From positions 1-10,746 of the forward strand of contig CANGJN010000009.1 of assembly GCA_947454215.1 (NCBI GenBank): a stretch of 10,746 nucleotides of DNA, read 5' to 3'. Made by a program: the position numbers and the translations under genes. This stretch comes from Neisseriaceae bacterium (lineage in GTDB: Bacteria; Pseudomonadota; Gammaproteobacteria; Burkholderiales; UBA11063). Below the pieces are notes generated by a model. The model ran no database searches, was not told the origin of the DNA, and saw only the letters and a list, made by a program, of their open reading frames with translations. Positions 1 through 6,784 of this stretch are shown piece after piece (positions within the stretch are counted from its first letter, which is position 1; the number at the start of each line of letters is the position of its first letter).

Positions 1-84
1 AAAAGATAAAATATAGCATTCATAAGAATCTAATATATTACAATTTTTTTAGTATATCTTGAGTTTTAGTTTTACATCTAAAAT

Positions 85-106
85 AAATTTCATAAATATG
101 AAATTT
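85..106 (-). terminator. weak AT-rich hairpin after the MFS gene
   Basis: A 9-bp perfect inverted repeat (AAATTTCAT at 85-93, ATGAAATTT at 98-106) with a 4-base loop lies immediately after the stop codon of the minus-strand transporter gene. On that strand it is followed by ATTTTAG. The stem has a single G:C pair, so it is a weak intrinsic terminator at best and could be chance in such AT-rich DNA. Confidence 0.35.
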
Positions 107-1381
107 TTAATCAAAAACAAACTTTTTTTTCCTTATATATTGAAAACTACAGTAGGATAAAATTATCAAAGTGATATAAATAATCAGAATATCGAATAGA
201 AAATTATTCGCATTAATTTTAACAATATAATTTATCCATAAAGGAGTAATACCCACTCCTAGAATATAGGCACAATTAAAACATATTGAGATTCCAGAAA
301 ATCTTACATTAGTTGGAAATAATTTAGAAAGTACTCCAAAAAAAACACCATTTACTCCTGACAACAATAATGAAATTGCAATAATAAATGTAATGAAATT
401 AAATTGAGTTATTTCTTTTAAGAAAATAAAGTAATACCCACTAACTAAGATAATAATTGAAAAAATTGAAAACTTTATTATGCTATTAACTCGAATATAT
501 TTTACTAGATATCCAAAAATTATAGATCCTACTGCCAAACAAATAGCACCTATGCTACTCATATTTGTAGCATCTACAATATTTATTTTCCCTTGATTCG
601 CTAATATATTAGGGAGCAATAAATGAAAAATTGCGGTAGTTATAGAAACGATAAAACTTAACAATACTCCGTATAAAATTTGAATTTTATAATTCATAAT
701 TAAATCCACAAAAGGAACTTTATTAATTTTCTTTTGATGTTTAATTTTTTTAAACTCTGGACTCTCATTAATTTTTTTTCTGACATATGCTACAATTATA
801 GTTAAAATCCCGCCAGTTAAAAAAGGTATTCTCCATCCAAAATTATACATGAAAGAATGAGAAAAATTTGAAGTTAAAAATTTTATAAGTTGTGCTGAAA
901 AAACTAAACCTAGGTTTGCACCAAATGTTAACCAAGAACAATAAAAAAATATATTTTTCCCTTTAAATACTTCTGATAAATATGTTATAGAGCCTGGGAC
1001 TTCACCACCCAAAGAAAAAGCATTCATTATTCTACAAAATAGAAGTAAAAATGTAGATACAATTCCTATTTTATTATATGTTGGTGTTATTGCCATTGAA
1101 AATGATGGGATAGCCATCATTAAAACTGAAATTGCAAATACAGACTTTCTCCCGTATTTATCACCAAAGTTTGCTAATAAAATCCCCCCTATTGGTCTAC
1201 AGATATAACTTAATGTAATCGATAAAATAGTAAAAATAAATGAATTGGTTTTAAATTGAGGAGGTAAAAAAAGTATAGTTAAAACTGGAGATAAAAATAT
1301 AAAACTTACAAAATCAAACAACTCAAATAAACTAATTATAGTAGAGGCGAACAATAAACGTTTTTCGTTTTTAATAAGCAT
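107..1381 (-). CDS. MFS transporter, metabolite:H+ symporter (MHS/ProP-like) family
   Basis: This is a 424-residue integral inner-membrane protein with about twelve hydrophobic segments, probably a proton-coupled importer of a small organic solute. MHS-family marks are visible in order: an ELFDF element in the first helix (residues 20-24, the counterpart of EWYDF in ProP/KgtP relatives), RPIGG at 62-66, the MFS loop 2-3 motif GDKYGRK at 73-79, and RIMNAFSLGGEVPG at 117-130, matching the RxxQGxxxGGE helix-4 signature with Q replaced by N. The length is near the lower end for this family, and the tail after the last helix is short and basic, so the C-terminal coiled coil of ProP osmosensors is absent. 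The ATG at 1381 is supported by an AAGG site about 8 bases upstream. The gene appears monocistronic with its own extended -10 promoter. The substrate cannot be read from the sequence; MHS members carry dicarboxylates, betaines, shikimate and similar compounds. Confidence 0.88.
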   Translation of the reverse strand: MLIKNEKRLLFASTIISLFELFDFVSFIFLSPVLTILFLPPQFKTNSFIFTILSITLSYICRPIGGILLANFGDKYGRKSVFAISVLMMAIPSFSMAITPTYNKIGIVSTFLLLFCRIMNAFSLGGEVPGSITYLSEVFKGKNIFFYCSWLTFGANLGLVFSAQLIKFLTSNFSHSFMYNFGWRIPFLTGGILTIIVAYVRKKINESPEFKKIKHQKKINKVPFVDLIMNYKIQILYGVLLSFIVSITTAIFHLLLPNILANQGKINIVDATNMSSIGAICLAVGSIIFGYLVKYIRVNSIIKFSIFSIIILVSGYYFIFLKEITQFNFITFIIAISLLLSGVNGVFFGVLSKLFPTNVRFSGISICFNCAYILGVGITPLWINYIVKINANNFLFDILIIYITLIILSYCSFQYIRKKKFVFD

Positions 1382-1416
1382 TATGCAACCTTGTATAAAT
1401 TGATTTTTAAAATGTT

Positions 1417-1425
1417 ATTATACCA
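1417..1425 (-). promoter_or_regulatory. putative extended -10 promoter of the MFS gene
   Basis: On the minus strand the sequence reads TGGTATAAT, a perfect extended -10 element (TGn-TATAAT), about 36 bases upstream of the transporter ATG. No good -35 lies at 16-18 bases, which is tolerable for an extended -10 promoter. The predicted start would give a leader of about 30 bases containing the AAGG ribosome site. Confidence 0.5.
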
Positions 1426-1631
1426 GATTTTTCAAATAAAAATTGTTTTTTTAAAAATTTATGCAAATCTATAATAAAATTGCTGCTAAGAAAATAGATC
1501 ATTACTAGATTAAAAATCATTATTTTTTTTATATTATTAATCTATCTGTGTAGAACTTATTCAAGACAATGAAGTTTACTTAGAAATTAATTAATTTATG
1601 TGGTTTAACTATTATATTTCAATTTACCAAA

Positions 1632-1665
1632 AAAATAAGGAACATATTTTAATGTTCCTTATTTT
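1632..1665 (-). terminator. strong intrinsic terminator of the chitinase gene
   Basis: A 14-bp perfect stem (AAAATAAGGAACAT at 1632-1645, ATGTTCCTTATTTT at 1652-1665) with a 6-base loop lies about 20 bases beyond the chitinase stop codon. On the minus strand it is followed by a run of T (the A tract at 1629-1635), the classic rho-independent arrangement. T residues on the other side mean it may also work on the plus strand. Confidence 0.8.
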
Positions 1666-1683
1666 AATATTAATTTTTTAAAT

Positions 1684-3384
1684 TTATACAATAACACAAG
1701 TAGGAGAACCTGCAGGATCAATGTTTATCACACGATTTTGGTTTAAGTCCAATGTTGATTGGCATATAAAAGTTCCTTGCCATGTGGTATAACTTACGCT
1801 TAAACCAGTCACACCCTCTATGGGAGCGAGTGAAGGGTTGGAGTAAGTATTATACGTAGAACTTGTTTTTGGAGCTTGATAATTTAATGGGCCAACACTC
1901 GCCACACCATTTGCAATTAGTTTAATTGTAATACCAATAGTTGCACTATTGTTACTAATAGTTAAACTATAATTAGTCTGTGCAGGTGGAGTATATGAGT
2001 CAGTATATGCTGTAGTACCATTTGGTAAGTTTTTACCATTATTAGTCCAATCTACAACTGTAAAATTACTGTCATTGAAATTGTTTATAATATAATTATT
2101 GGTAAAAACTCCACTACATTGAGGTAGTGTTGCTGCTGGCATTGCTGTAGAACAGTCATAAGGATCAAAATTTCCTGCTGGAACTGTCGCATCTGGTAAA
2201 AAATTAGCATATAAACCAGTATTCGCTAAACCAGAAACTGGATTTAATAAACCGGAGGCAACATCAATCCCTCCTACAGCACGCCCATAATCACCAAGAC
2301 CAAAAGCAATTTTAGATAATTGTGGTTTTAATAGCAATAACCGTTGCATAAACTGATCTACTGAAAGTGTACCTGCTGCTTCTGGAACAGTTACTGGATA
2401 TGTGTTTTCAAAAAGTCCAGTTTTACCACCTCCAAATGTTGCACCCCAGAACTCATATGTTTCTAGGTTTATACGAGATACAGTAGATAAATTAGATATT
2501 CGAGTATAGTAATTCCATAAAGACCCAGCAAAACCTACAGCACTAGATATGCTAAGTTTATAAGGTGTTCCTTGAAAAGCAGTATCTATCGCTTGAATAA
2601 GTTGATAGTATTGTAAAGCCTGTGCATCATTAAAATAAAGTTCATAATTTAAATCTAATCCATTTAAATTATATTGTTTTAATAAAGCCATTGCAGTTGT
2701 AATAAATTGTTGGGTTGTTTGTTGATTTCCAATCAAATAAGCAAATGATTGATTACCTAAATCACTTCCACCTCCTATAGATAAGTATTTAGTGATATTC
2801 CTACCATTGTTATACTTAGAAAATGCTTCGAAATTACCAAAGTTTGCGGCAAATGGTTTACCTTGTGATTTATATTGATAGCTACAGGTAAGATTTGCAC
2901 CATTTTGACACCATGGATCATCTAATAATAAATCAGCCCATGGATCATTAAAATAAATAGTACCATCCTTTGCAATTTGAAGGAAAGAATAACCAACTGA
3001 ATCTATATATTGCATTTTATGATCAAAATCAAGATTAGTCTCTACTTTTCCGCCATTTTGCACATCTATAGCACCAGGTATAAAGTATGGGGTGCCTGTT
3101 ATTGCTCTGGCAGTAGTATAGATACCCCAGTTAGTCCAATATGTCATAAGATTACCAAGTGGATTTGCATCTTTTATTGCTTTGAACATAGAGTTTGTAG
3201 GATTTACAACAGGATCAACATCACCTGACATTTCCCATACAATAGTTTGACTAACTTGATTTTCTAATTGATACTGCTCAAATACTTTGGTATCTTGAGC
3301 CGATACATAAGATATAAATAGATTTTGTGCTTGGCACCAATAAGAGGTAAATAAAACCCCTGTAATTAAAAACTTATTTTTCAT
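1684..3384 (-). CDS. secreted GH18 chitinase with apparently circularly permuted catalytic domain
   Basis: This 566-residue exported protein belongs to glycoside hydrolase family 18, whose members cleave beta-1,4 bonds in chitin or related N-acetylglucosamine polymers. I chose the ATG at 3384 over an in-frame ATG at 3414 because AAGGAA precedes it by 6 bases and a Sec signal peptide then begins properly (residues 1-19, likely cleaved after Cys-Gln-Ala). GH18 landmarks: beta-1 NLMTYWTNWGIY at 78-89, beta-2 YSFLQIA at 132-138, SIGG at 202-205, catalytic strand NGLDLNYE at 241-248 (acid Glu248), beta-5 KLSIS at 276-280, beta-6 ETYE at 308-311, beta-7 GLGDYGRA at 362-369. The beta-8 signature QTIVWEMSGD, normally C-terminal, is at 46-55, before beta-1. 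Residues 471-566 form a Ser/Thr/Asn-rich, probably beta-sandwich tail with Cys540 and Cys563, of no family I recognise. Loss of the Asp two residues before Glu248 may weaken or alter activity. Monocistronic by its terminator. Confidence 0.85.
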   Translation of the reverse strand: MKNKFLITGVLFTSYWCQAQNLFISYVSAQDTKVFEQYQLENQVSQTIVWEMSGDVDPVVNPTNSMFKAIKDANPLGNLMTYWTNWGIYTTARAITGTPYFIPGAIDVQNGGKVETNLDFDHKMQYIDSVGYSFLQIAKDGTIYFNDPWADLLLDDPWCQNGANLTCSYQYKSQGKPFAANFGNFEAFSKYNNGRNITKYLSIGGGSDLGNQSFAYLIGNQQTTQQFITTAMALLKQYNLNGLDLNYELYFNDAQALQYYQLIQAIDTAFQGTPYKLSISSAVGFAGSLWNYYTRISNLSTVSRINLETYEFWGATFGGGKTGLFENTYPVTVPEAAGTLSVDQFMQRLLLLKPQLSKIAFGLGDYGRAVGGIDVASGLLNPVSGLANTGLYANFLPDATVPAGNFDPYDCSTAMPAATLPQCSGVFTNNYIINNFNDSNFTVVDWTNNGKNLPNGTTAYTDSYTPPAQTNYSLTISNNSATIGITIKLIANGVASVGPLNYQAPKTSSTYNTYSNPSLAPIEGVTGLSVSYTTWQGTFICQSTLDLNQNRVINIDPAGSPTCVIV

Positions 3385-3390
3385 TTTAAT

Positions 3391-3396
3391 TTCCTT
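3391..3396 (-). promoter_or_regulatory. ribosome binding site deciding the chitinase start
   Basis: AAGGAA on the minus strand lies 6 bases upstream of the ATG at 3384. The alternative in-frame ATG at 3414 has no comparable site and would put ten extra polar and charged residues ahead of the signal peptide. Confidence 0.75.
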
Positions 3397-3486
3397 ATAA
3401 TTGAGTAAATTCACTGATTAAAACATTGTGAAAATACTTATTGTTAATGTTCACTTATTTTTATGTAGTTTAATATTACAAAAAAA

Positions 3487-3505
3487 TTATGCTTAGGAAT
3501 CCTAA
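3487..3505. promoter_or_regulatory. TTATGCTTA element joined to a TTAGGAATCCTAA palindrome
   Basis: The element lies about 105 bases upstream of the chitinase start, in the 229-base gap behind the beta-helix gene. The TTATGCTTA part recurs twice upstream of the beta-helix gene. The overlapping palindrome (3493-3505) has the symmetry of an operator. On the minus strand a short TTAGG/CCTAA stem is followed a few bases later by seven T, so it could instead be a weak terminator for the beta-helix gene. No convincing -10/-35 pair for the chitinase gene was found in this gap. Confidence 0.3.
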
Positions 3506-3613
3506 TAATTAAAAATATTAATAATGTAAAAATCGATAAATAGATTATTTTTTAAAATAAATCAATATTAACTGAAATTATCTTGATAATCCTTTTAACT
3601 TAATTTATTATCT

Positions 3614-4654
3614 TTAAAATGAAGCAGATTTAGGAAAGACATTTCCATCTTTAAATGAAACATACCCATTTATTATTGAACCCTTTTCTGCACCTCCATA
3701 GAGTTGATTTGGACCAATTATATTATCTAAACTCAATGTTGAATTAATAGAAGTAACACTAGTAGCGGAGAAATTCAATGCAGGAAAATAACCAGTATTA
3801 TATAATGTAAATTCTGAAAAATCATTATTAGAAATAATAATATTATTTATATTAAATACAGCCTCATTATTATTTCCAAAAAATATACCAATTGCCAAAC
3901 TAGAAGTTTTGGCACTTAAAATAAACTTATTATTAGTTATTACAAAATTATCTCCTGAAACAACTCTGATGGCATCAGCATTAGTAGAGGCTGTTGAAAT
4001 TTGATTGCCACTAATAGTTAATGTATTTCCACCATTTCCTACAATTCCTACTTGTGTTACCGTAGATCCAGTTGAGATTGCTACAGTATTACCAATAAAA
4101 TTACTATTTATAGTATTATTAAAAACTACGCTATCATCAGTAGAGGTATGTGTAACAACATTATTTAACAATGTCACACTAGAACTATTATTTATCAAAA
4201 CTGCACTTCCTGTACCCGACTTAATTATTTTAGTAGAACTTATTGAAATTTTATTAGAATTATTTAATACTATACCATTAGAACCAACACCACTTGATAT
4301 TATATTACTTGTATTTATAGTGACATCATTTACATTATTTCCACAAACTGCATCCTGATTGTCAGTAGATGAAATAAAGTTTGTATTAATAATTCTATCG
4401 CCACTAACCAGCATAACTCCACAGGTATTAGCTGTCGTATTGATCATTAATATATGTCCATTTCCATTAAGTGTTTGATTTTTAGATAGGTGGATAGGGT
4501 AGTTTATAATTATATCAGTATTTAAAGTTACATTATCTGTTTTCGTTAACTCCTCTAGTAATTCTTGTGAATTATTAACCTCAACTGCTGAAACATTGAA
4601 TATTAATGCTCCAGAACTTATTAATATGGATATAGATTGAAAAATATTTTTCAT
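3614..4654 (-). CDS. secreted right-handed parallel beta-helix protein
   Basis: This is a 346-residue exported protein. A Sec signal peptide spans residues 1-23, with a likely cut after Val-Ser-Ala. The mature part is Asn/Ser/Thr/Ile/Val-rich with coils of about 24-27 residues from about 60 to 285, each containing N-x-[IV]-x-[IVLF]-x-x-N-type strands and turns (for example NNSNKISISS at 131-140, NNSSSVTLLNN at 155-165, GNTLTISGNQI at 209-219, GDNFVITNNKF at 234-244). This is the pectate-lyase/PbH1 fold used by polysaccharide lyases, hydrolases, epimerases and adhesins. Cys78 and Cys104 fall one coil apart and could form a disulfide. I see no recognisable lyase catalytic Asp/Arg set, so enzymatic activity is not claimed. 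The start is well supported by AAGGAG 9 bases upstream. It lies upstream of the chitinase gene on the same strand, 229 bases away, so cotranscription is possible but not shown. Confidence 0.75.
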   Translation of the reverse strand: MKNIFQSISILISSGALIFNVSAVEVNNSQELLEELTKTDNVTLNTDIIINYPIHLSKNQTLNGNGHILMINTTANTCGVMLVSGDRIINTNFISSTDNQDAVCGNNVNDVTINTSNIISSGVGSNGIVLNNSNKISISSTKIIKSGTGSAVLINNSSSVTLLNNVVTHTSTDDSVVFNNTINSNFIGNTVAISTGSTVTQVGIVGNGGNTLTISGNQISTASTNADAIRVVSGDNFVITNNKFILSAKTSSLAIGIFFGNNNEAVFNINNIIISNNDFSEFTLYNTGYFPALNFSATSVTSINSTLSLDNIIGPNQLYGGAEKGSIINGYVSFKDGNVFPKSASF

Positions 4655-4694
4655 TTTAGTTATCTCCTTTTAATTTAAATGAGCCGATGAAGGA

Positions 4695-4700
4695 ATTATA
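4695..4700 (-). promoter_or_regulatory. putative -10 element of the beta-helix gene
   Basis: The minus strand reads TATAAT about 41 bases upstream of the beta-helix ATG, giving a short leader that holds the AAGGAG ribosome site. No good -35 is visible at normal spacing, so an activator may be needed, or the match may be chance in AT-rich DNA. Confidence 0.35.
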
Positions 4701-4723
4701 CCTTATTAATATTATTACTTTTA

Positions 4724-4779
4724 TTAAGCATAAACCAAGATGATATCTCATGTAAATAAAAAATCCTACTTATGCTTAA
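4724..4779. repeat. inverted repeat TTAAGCATAA ... TTATGCTTAA
   Basis: Two perfect 10-bp arms (4724-4733 and 4770-4779) are separated by 36 bases, upstream of the beta-helix -10 element. The spacing is too long for a tight hairpin but suits a pair of protein-binding half-sites. Nine of the ten bases recur at 3487-3495 upstream of the chitinase gene. Confidence 0.4.
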
Positions 4780-4891
4780 GTTAATTTTTAAAGTTTTAAA
4801 CCTGTCTTAATTAAAATTATCCCCCTATTTATATTTTACTACAAATAAAAAATAAAGGACAACTTTTTATTTAATATATTTAATTTTAACT

Positions 4892-4920
4892 TTGTTTACA
4901 ATTTAATAAACGCTTATCAT
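4892..4920 (+). promoter_or_regulatory. putative sigma-70 promoter of the FAD dehydrogenase gene
   Basis: TTGTTT (4892-4897) and TATCAT (4915-4920) are separated by exactly 17 bases. The -10 matches 5 of 6 consensus positions and the -35 only the TTG. The predicted start near 4927 leaves a leader of about 29 bases carrying the GAGG ribosome site. Confidence 0.45.
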
Positions 4921-4945
4921 CAACTAAATTATGGTTGATAAATTT

Positions 4946-4949
4946 GAGG
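4946..4949 (+). promoter_or_regulatory. ribosome binding site deciding the dehydrogenase start
   Basis: GAGG sits 6 bases before the ATG at 4956. The only longer in-frame alternative is a TTG at 4935, which would lie upstream of this site and has no site of its own. Confidence 0.7.
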
Positions 4950-4955
4950 TTCGAC

Positions 4956-6332
4956 ATGAATTTAGATTATTTTATAAACCAACTAATAAAAATAGTTTCA
5001 TTAAATAATATTATATTAGATGATCAAATAAAAATAAAATTTGAGGTTGATTGGAGAAAAAATTTTACAGGTAAGTCTTTAGCAGTTTTATTTCCAGTAA
5101 ATATTACTCAAATACAAGATATTATCCTCTTATGTAACCAATTTAAAGTAGCAATTGTTCCTCAGGGAGGAAATACCTCTCTTTGTGGAGGAGCAACACC
5201 TATTGAAAATAGCAGATTGCAACAAATTATCGTAAATATGAGTAAATTAAACAAAATATTAGAAATTAACTCAATAAATAGAACTGTAACTGTTGAATCT
5301 GGATGTCTCTTAGGAAAACTAAAATCTGTTTTATCAGAACAGAATTTATTTTTCCCATTAGCTTTAGGATCTTTGGATAGTTGCCAAATTGGTGGGAATA
5401 TAGCAACTAATGCTGGCGGAATAAATGTCTTGAGATATGGAATGATGAGAGATCTAGTTTTAGGTTTAGAAGTTGTTCTTCCAAATGGAAAAATTATTAA
5501 TGTTTTAAATGAATTAATTAAACATAATACTTATATTGATATAAAACATCTATTTATAGGTAGTGAAGGGACCTTAGGAATCATAACTAAAGCATGTCTT
5601 AAGATATATTCAAATCTTAAAAATTCCCAATCTGGAATGATATATTTAAATAATTTTAGTGAGGCAATCAATTTACTACTGGTTTTAGAACATTATGACC
5701 TAACTGCTTTTGAAATTATTAATAGCGAAACTATTTGTTTATTAAATAAATATTTCAGTGAATATTCATTGAGCACAAAATATGAATGGGTGATAATGTT
5801 TAATTTAGATGTTGATATTGAATTTGATTATGAGATGCTCCTAAAGAAACTTAACACAGTACCTAATATAGAAATTTTTTTGTCTTATAACGAAGAATCT
5901 AAGAATAAGATATGGCACTCTAGAGAATTAATTCCATTAGCAGAAAAACAAGAAGGTAGTATTATTAAGCATGATATTTCTCTGCCCTTGGATAGAATCG
6001 AGTTTTTTATTGCAACAAATAAACTTAACATTTTAAATCACTTTCCTTTAAGTAAATTTATAGTATTTGGACATCTAGGAGATGGTAACCTTCATTATAA
6101 TATTAAAATTGATAATTATACCAAAACAATCGCAAAAAAAATTAATGATTTGGTTTATGCCGATGTTATGAAATTAGATGGTAGTTATTCTGCTGAACAT
6201 GGAATAGGTATGTTAAAAAAAGATTTATTTAAGAATTTCAGCGATCAAAATAATTTTCAATTATGCAAAGATATTAAAGGTTTAATTGATCCAAATAATA
6301 TATTTAATCGAGGCAAAATATTTGATGATTAA
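4956..6332 (+). CDS. FAD-linked D-2-hydroxyacid dehydrogenase (D2HGDH/GlcD type)
   Basis: This 458-residue flavoprotein of the VAO/PCMH fold oxidises a D-2-hydroxyacid, most likely D-2-hydroxyglutarate or D-lactate, to the 2-oxoacid and passes electrons to a carrier such as a quinone or electron-transfer flavoprotein. The FAD pyrophosphate loop is PQGGNTSLCGG (69-79). The GSLDSCQIGGNIATNAGG element is at 138-155, with LRYG at 159-162, and IGSEGTLGIIT is at 201-211. The C-terminal FAD-oxidase domain carries FGHLGDGNLHYN (371-382) and GSYSAEHGIG (409-418). His373, His380 and Glu414 match the spacing of the metal ligands in human D2HGDH, and Arg323 and Lys338 match its substrate-carboxylate residues. 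The Thr of that set is replaced by Pro327, so the exact substrate is open. No signal peptide is present, so the enzyme is cytoplasmic or peripheral on the membrane. It stands alone, without the GlcE/GlcF partners of glycolate oxidase in the window. Confidence 0.88.
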   Translation: MNLDYFINQLIKIVSLNNIILDDQIKIKFEVDWRKNFTGKSLAVLFPVNITQIQDIILLCNQFKVAIVPQGGNTSLCGGATPIENSRLQQIIVNMSKLNKILEINSINRTVTVESGCLLGKLKSVLSEQNLFFPLALGSLDSCQIGGNIATNAGGINVLRYGMMRDLVLGLEVVLPNGKIINVLNELIKHNTYIDIKHLFIGSEGTLGIITKACLKIYSNLKNSQSGMIYLNNFSEAINLLLVLEHYDLTAFEIINSETICLLNKYFSEYSLSTKYEWVIMFNLDVDIEFDYEMLLKKLNTVPNIEIFLSYNEESKNKIWHSRELIPLAEKQEGSIIKHDISLPLDRIEFFIATNKLNILNHFPLSKFIVFGHLGDGNLHYNIKIDNYTKTIAKKINDLVYADVMKLDGSYSAEHGIGMLKKDLFKNFSDQNNFQLCKDIKGLIDPNNIFNRGKIFDD

Positions 6333-6784
6333 ACATGAAAGATAAATCAAAAATATACACTGTATATAGAACTGTGGTAAAATTGAATAATAAACCTTTA
6401 AATAAAATAATTTTTTTAAACGCATATTGTAACAACTACATAAAATATAATTCCATGAAACTAGTTATTAAATTTTAATATAGTTAATGATTTTATGATA
6501 TAATTCTTTATTTTTAAAGTAAAAATTATTATTTGTCAAGTTTTAATATAAAGAGTCAATAACACGAGAATTCAATCGAAAAATTATTTAACAATTTGTC
6601 TATTTTTATTGATACTTAACCTAGTATCTAAACTTGTTCGAACTAAATATGGTGTAATTAAAAGCAAATACATCTGTGTAATTATTAAGTTGGTAATGGT
6701 TATTATTTTTTTAATTTTCTTTAATTTTAAGAATAGTAAAAAATAATAATTATATTTATATTTTAAAACTTTAAAAGGTTTAAT
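6333..6784. other. 452-base gap upstream of yciB
   Basis: This very AT-rich stretch has no convincing gene. It contains a small ATATAC/GTATAT hairpin at 6353-6367 without a T tract, and an extended -10 at 6496-6504. It also holds an open plus-strand frame of about 60 codons ending at the TAA at 6745-6747, without an ATG or GTG and without a good ribosome site. The frame would read as a hydrophobic Ile/Leu/Lys-rich peptide, which is also what random AT-rich DNA gives. No clear terminator for the dehydrogenase gene is visible. Confidence 0.5.
6496..6504 (+). promoter_or_regulatory. putative extended -10 promoter upstream of yciB-rsmA
   Basis: TGATATAAT is a perfect extended -10 sequence. No -35 is recognisable. 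If it serves yciB-rsmA, the leader would be about 270 bases. A closer promoter in the AT tracts at 6740-6765 cannot be excluded. Confidence 0.35.

Larger units (their letters stand above)
1382..1683. other. intergenic region between MFS and chitinase genes
   Basis: This roughly 300-base gap holds the transporter promoter at its left end and the chitinase terminator at its right end. The middle (about 1450-1620) has no open frame with a ribosome site. A plus-strand TATAAT at 1470-1475 lacks a credible -35 element. I see nothing else supportable here. Confidence 0.6.
4655..4955. other. divergent intergenic region
   Basis: This region of about 300 bases separates the minus-strand beta-helix gene from the plus-strand dehydrogenase gene. 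It holds a promoter for each and a 10-bp inverted repeat between them (4724-4733 and 4770-4779). A 25-codon frame starting at the ATG at 4931 overlaps the dehydrogenase start out of frame, has no ribosome site, and is not called. Confidence 0.6.

Noticed and set aside
1..84. Possible gene fragment at the left edge
   Set aside because: The longest plus-strand frame from the edge is only about 19 codons with generic AT-rich composition, and the minus-strand frames are shorter still.
1470..1665. Possible plus-strand small RNA from TATAAT at 1470 to the hairpin at 1632-1665
   Set aside because: No -35 at proper spacing and no internal structure. The hairpin is fully explained as the chitinase terminator.
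3010..3228. 72-codon plus-strand open frame opposite the chitinase gene
   Set aside because: It lies entirely antisense to well-supported GH18 codons, has Cys/Ile-rich unnatural composition and no ribosome site.
4005..4358. 117-codon plus-strand open frame opposite the beta-helix gene
   Set aside because: It is the reverse-strand shadow of the repetitive Asn/Ser/Thr coding pattern, which reads as Leu/Val/Ile-rich sequence; no ribosome site.
4931..5008. 25-codon frame from the ATG at 4931 overlapping the dehydrogenase start
   Set aside because: Short, out of frame, without a ribosome site, while the GAGG-preceded ATG at 4956 explains the initiation region.
6560..6747. Plus-strand frame of about 60 codons giving a hydrophobic peptide upstream of yciB
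   Set aside because: There is no ATG or GTG near its beginning (only ATT, or an internal TTG without a ribosome site), and its Ile/Leu/Lys/Asn composition is expected from AT-rich noncoding DNA. Kept only as an open question.
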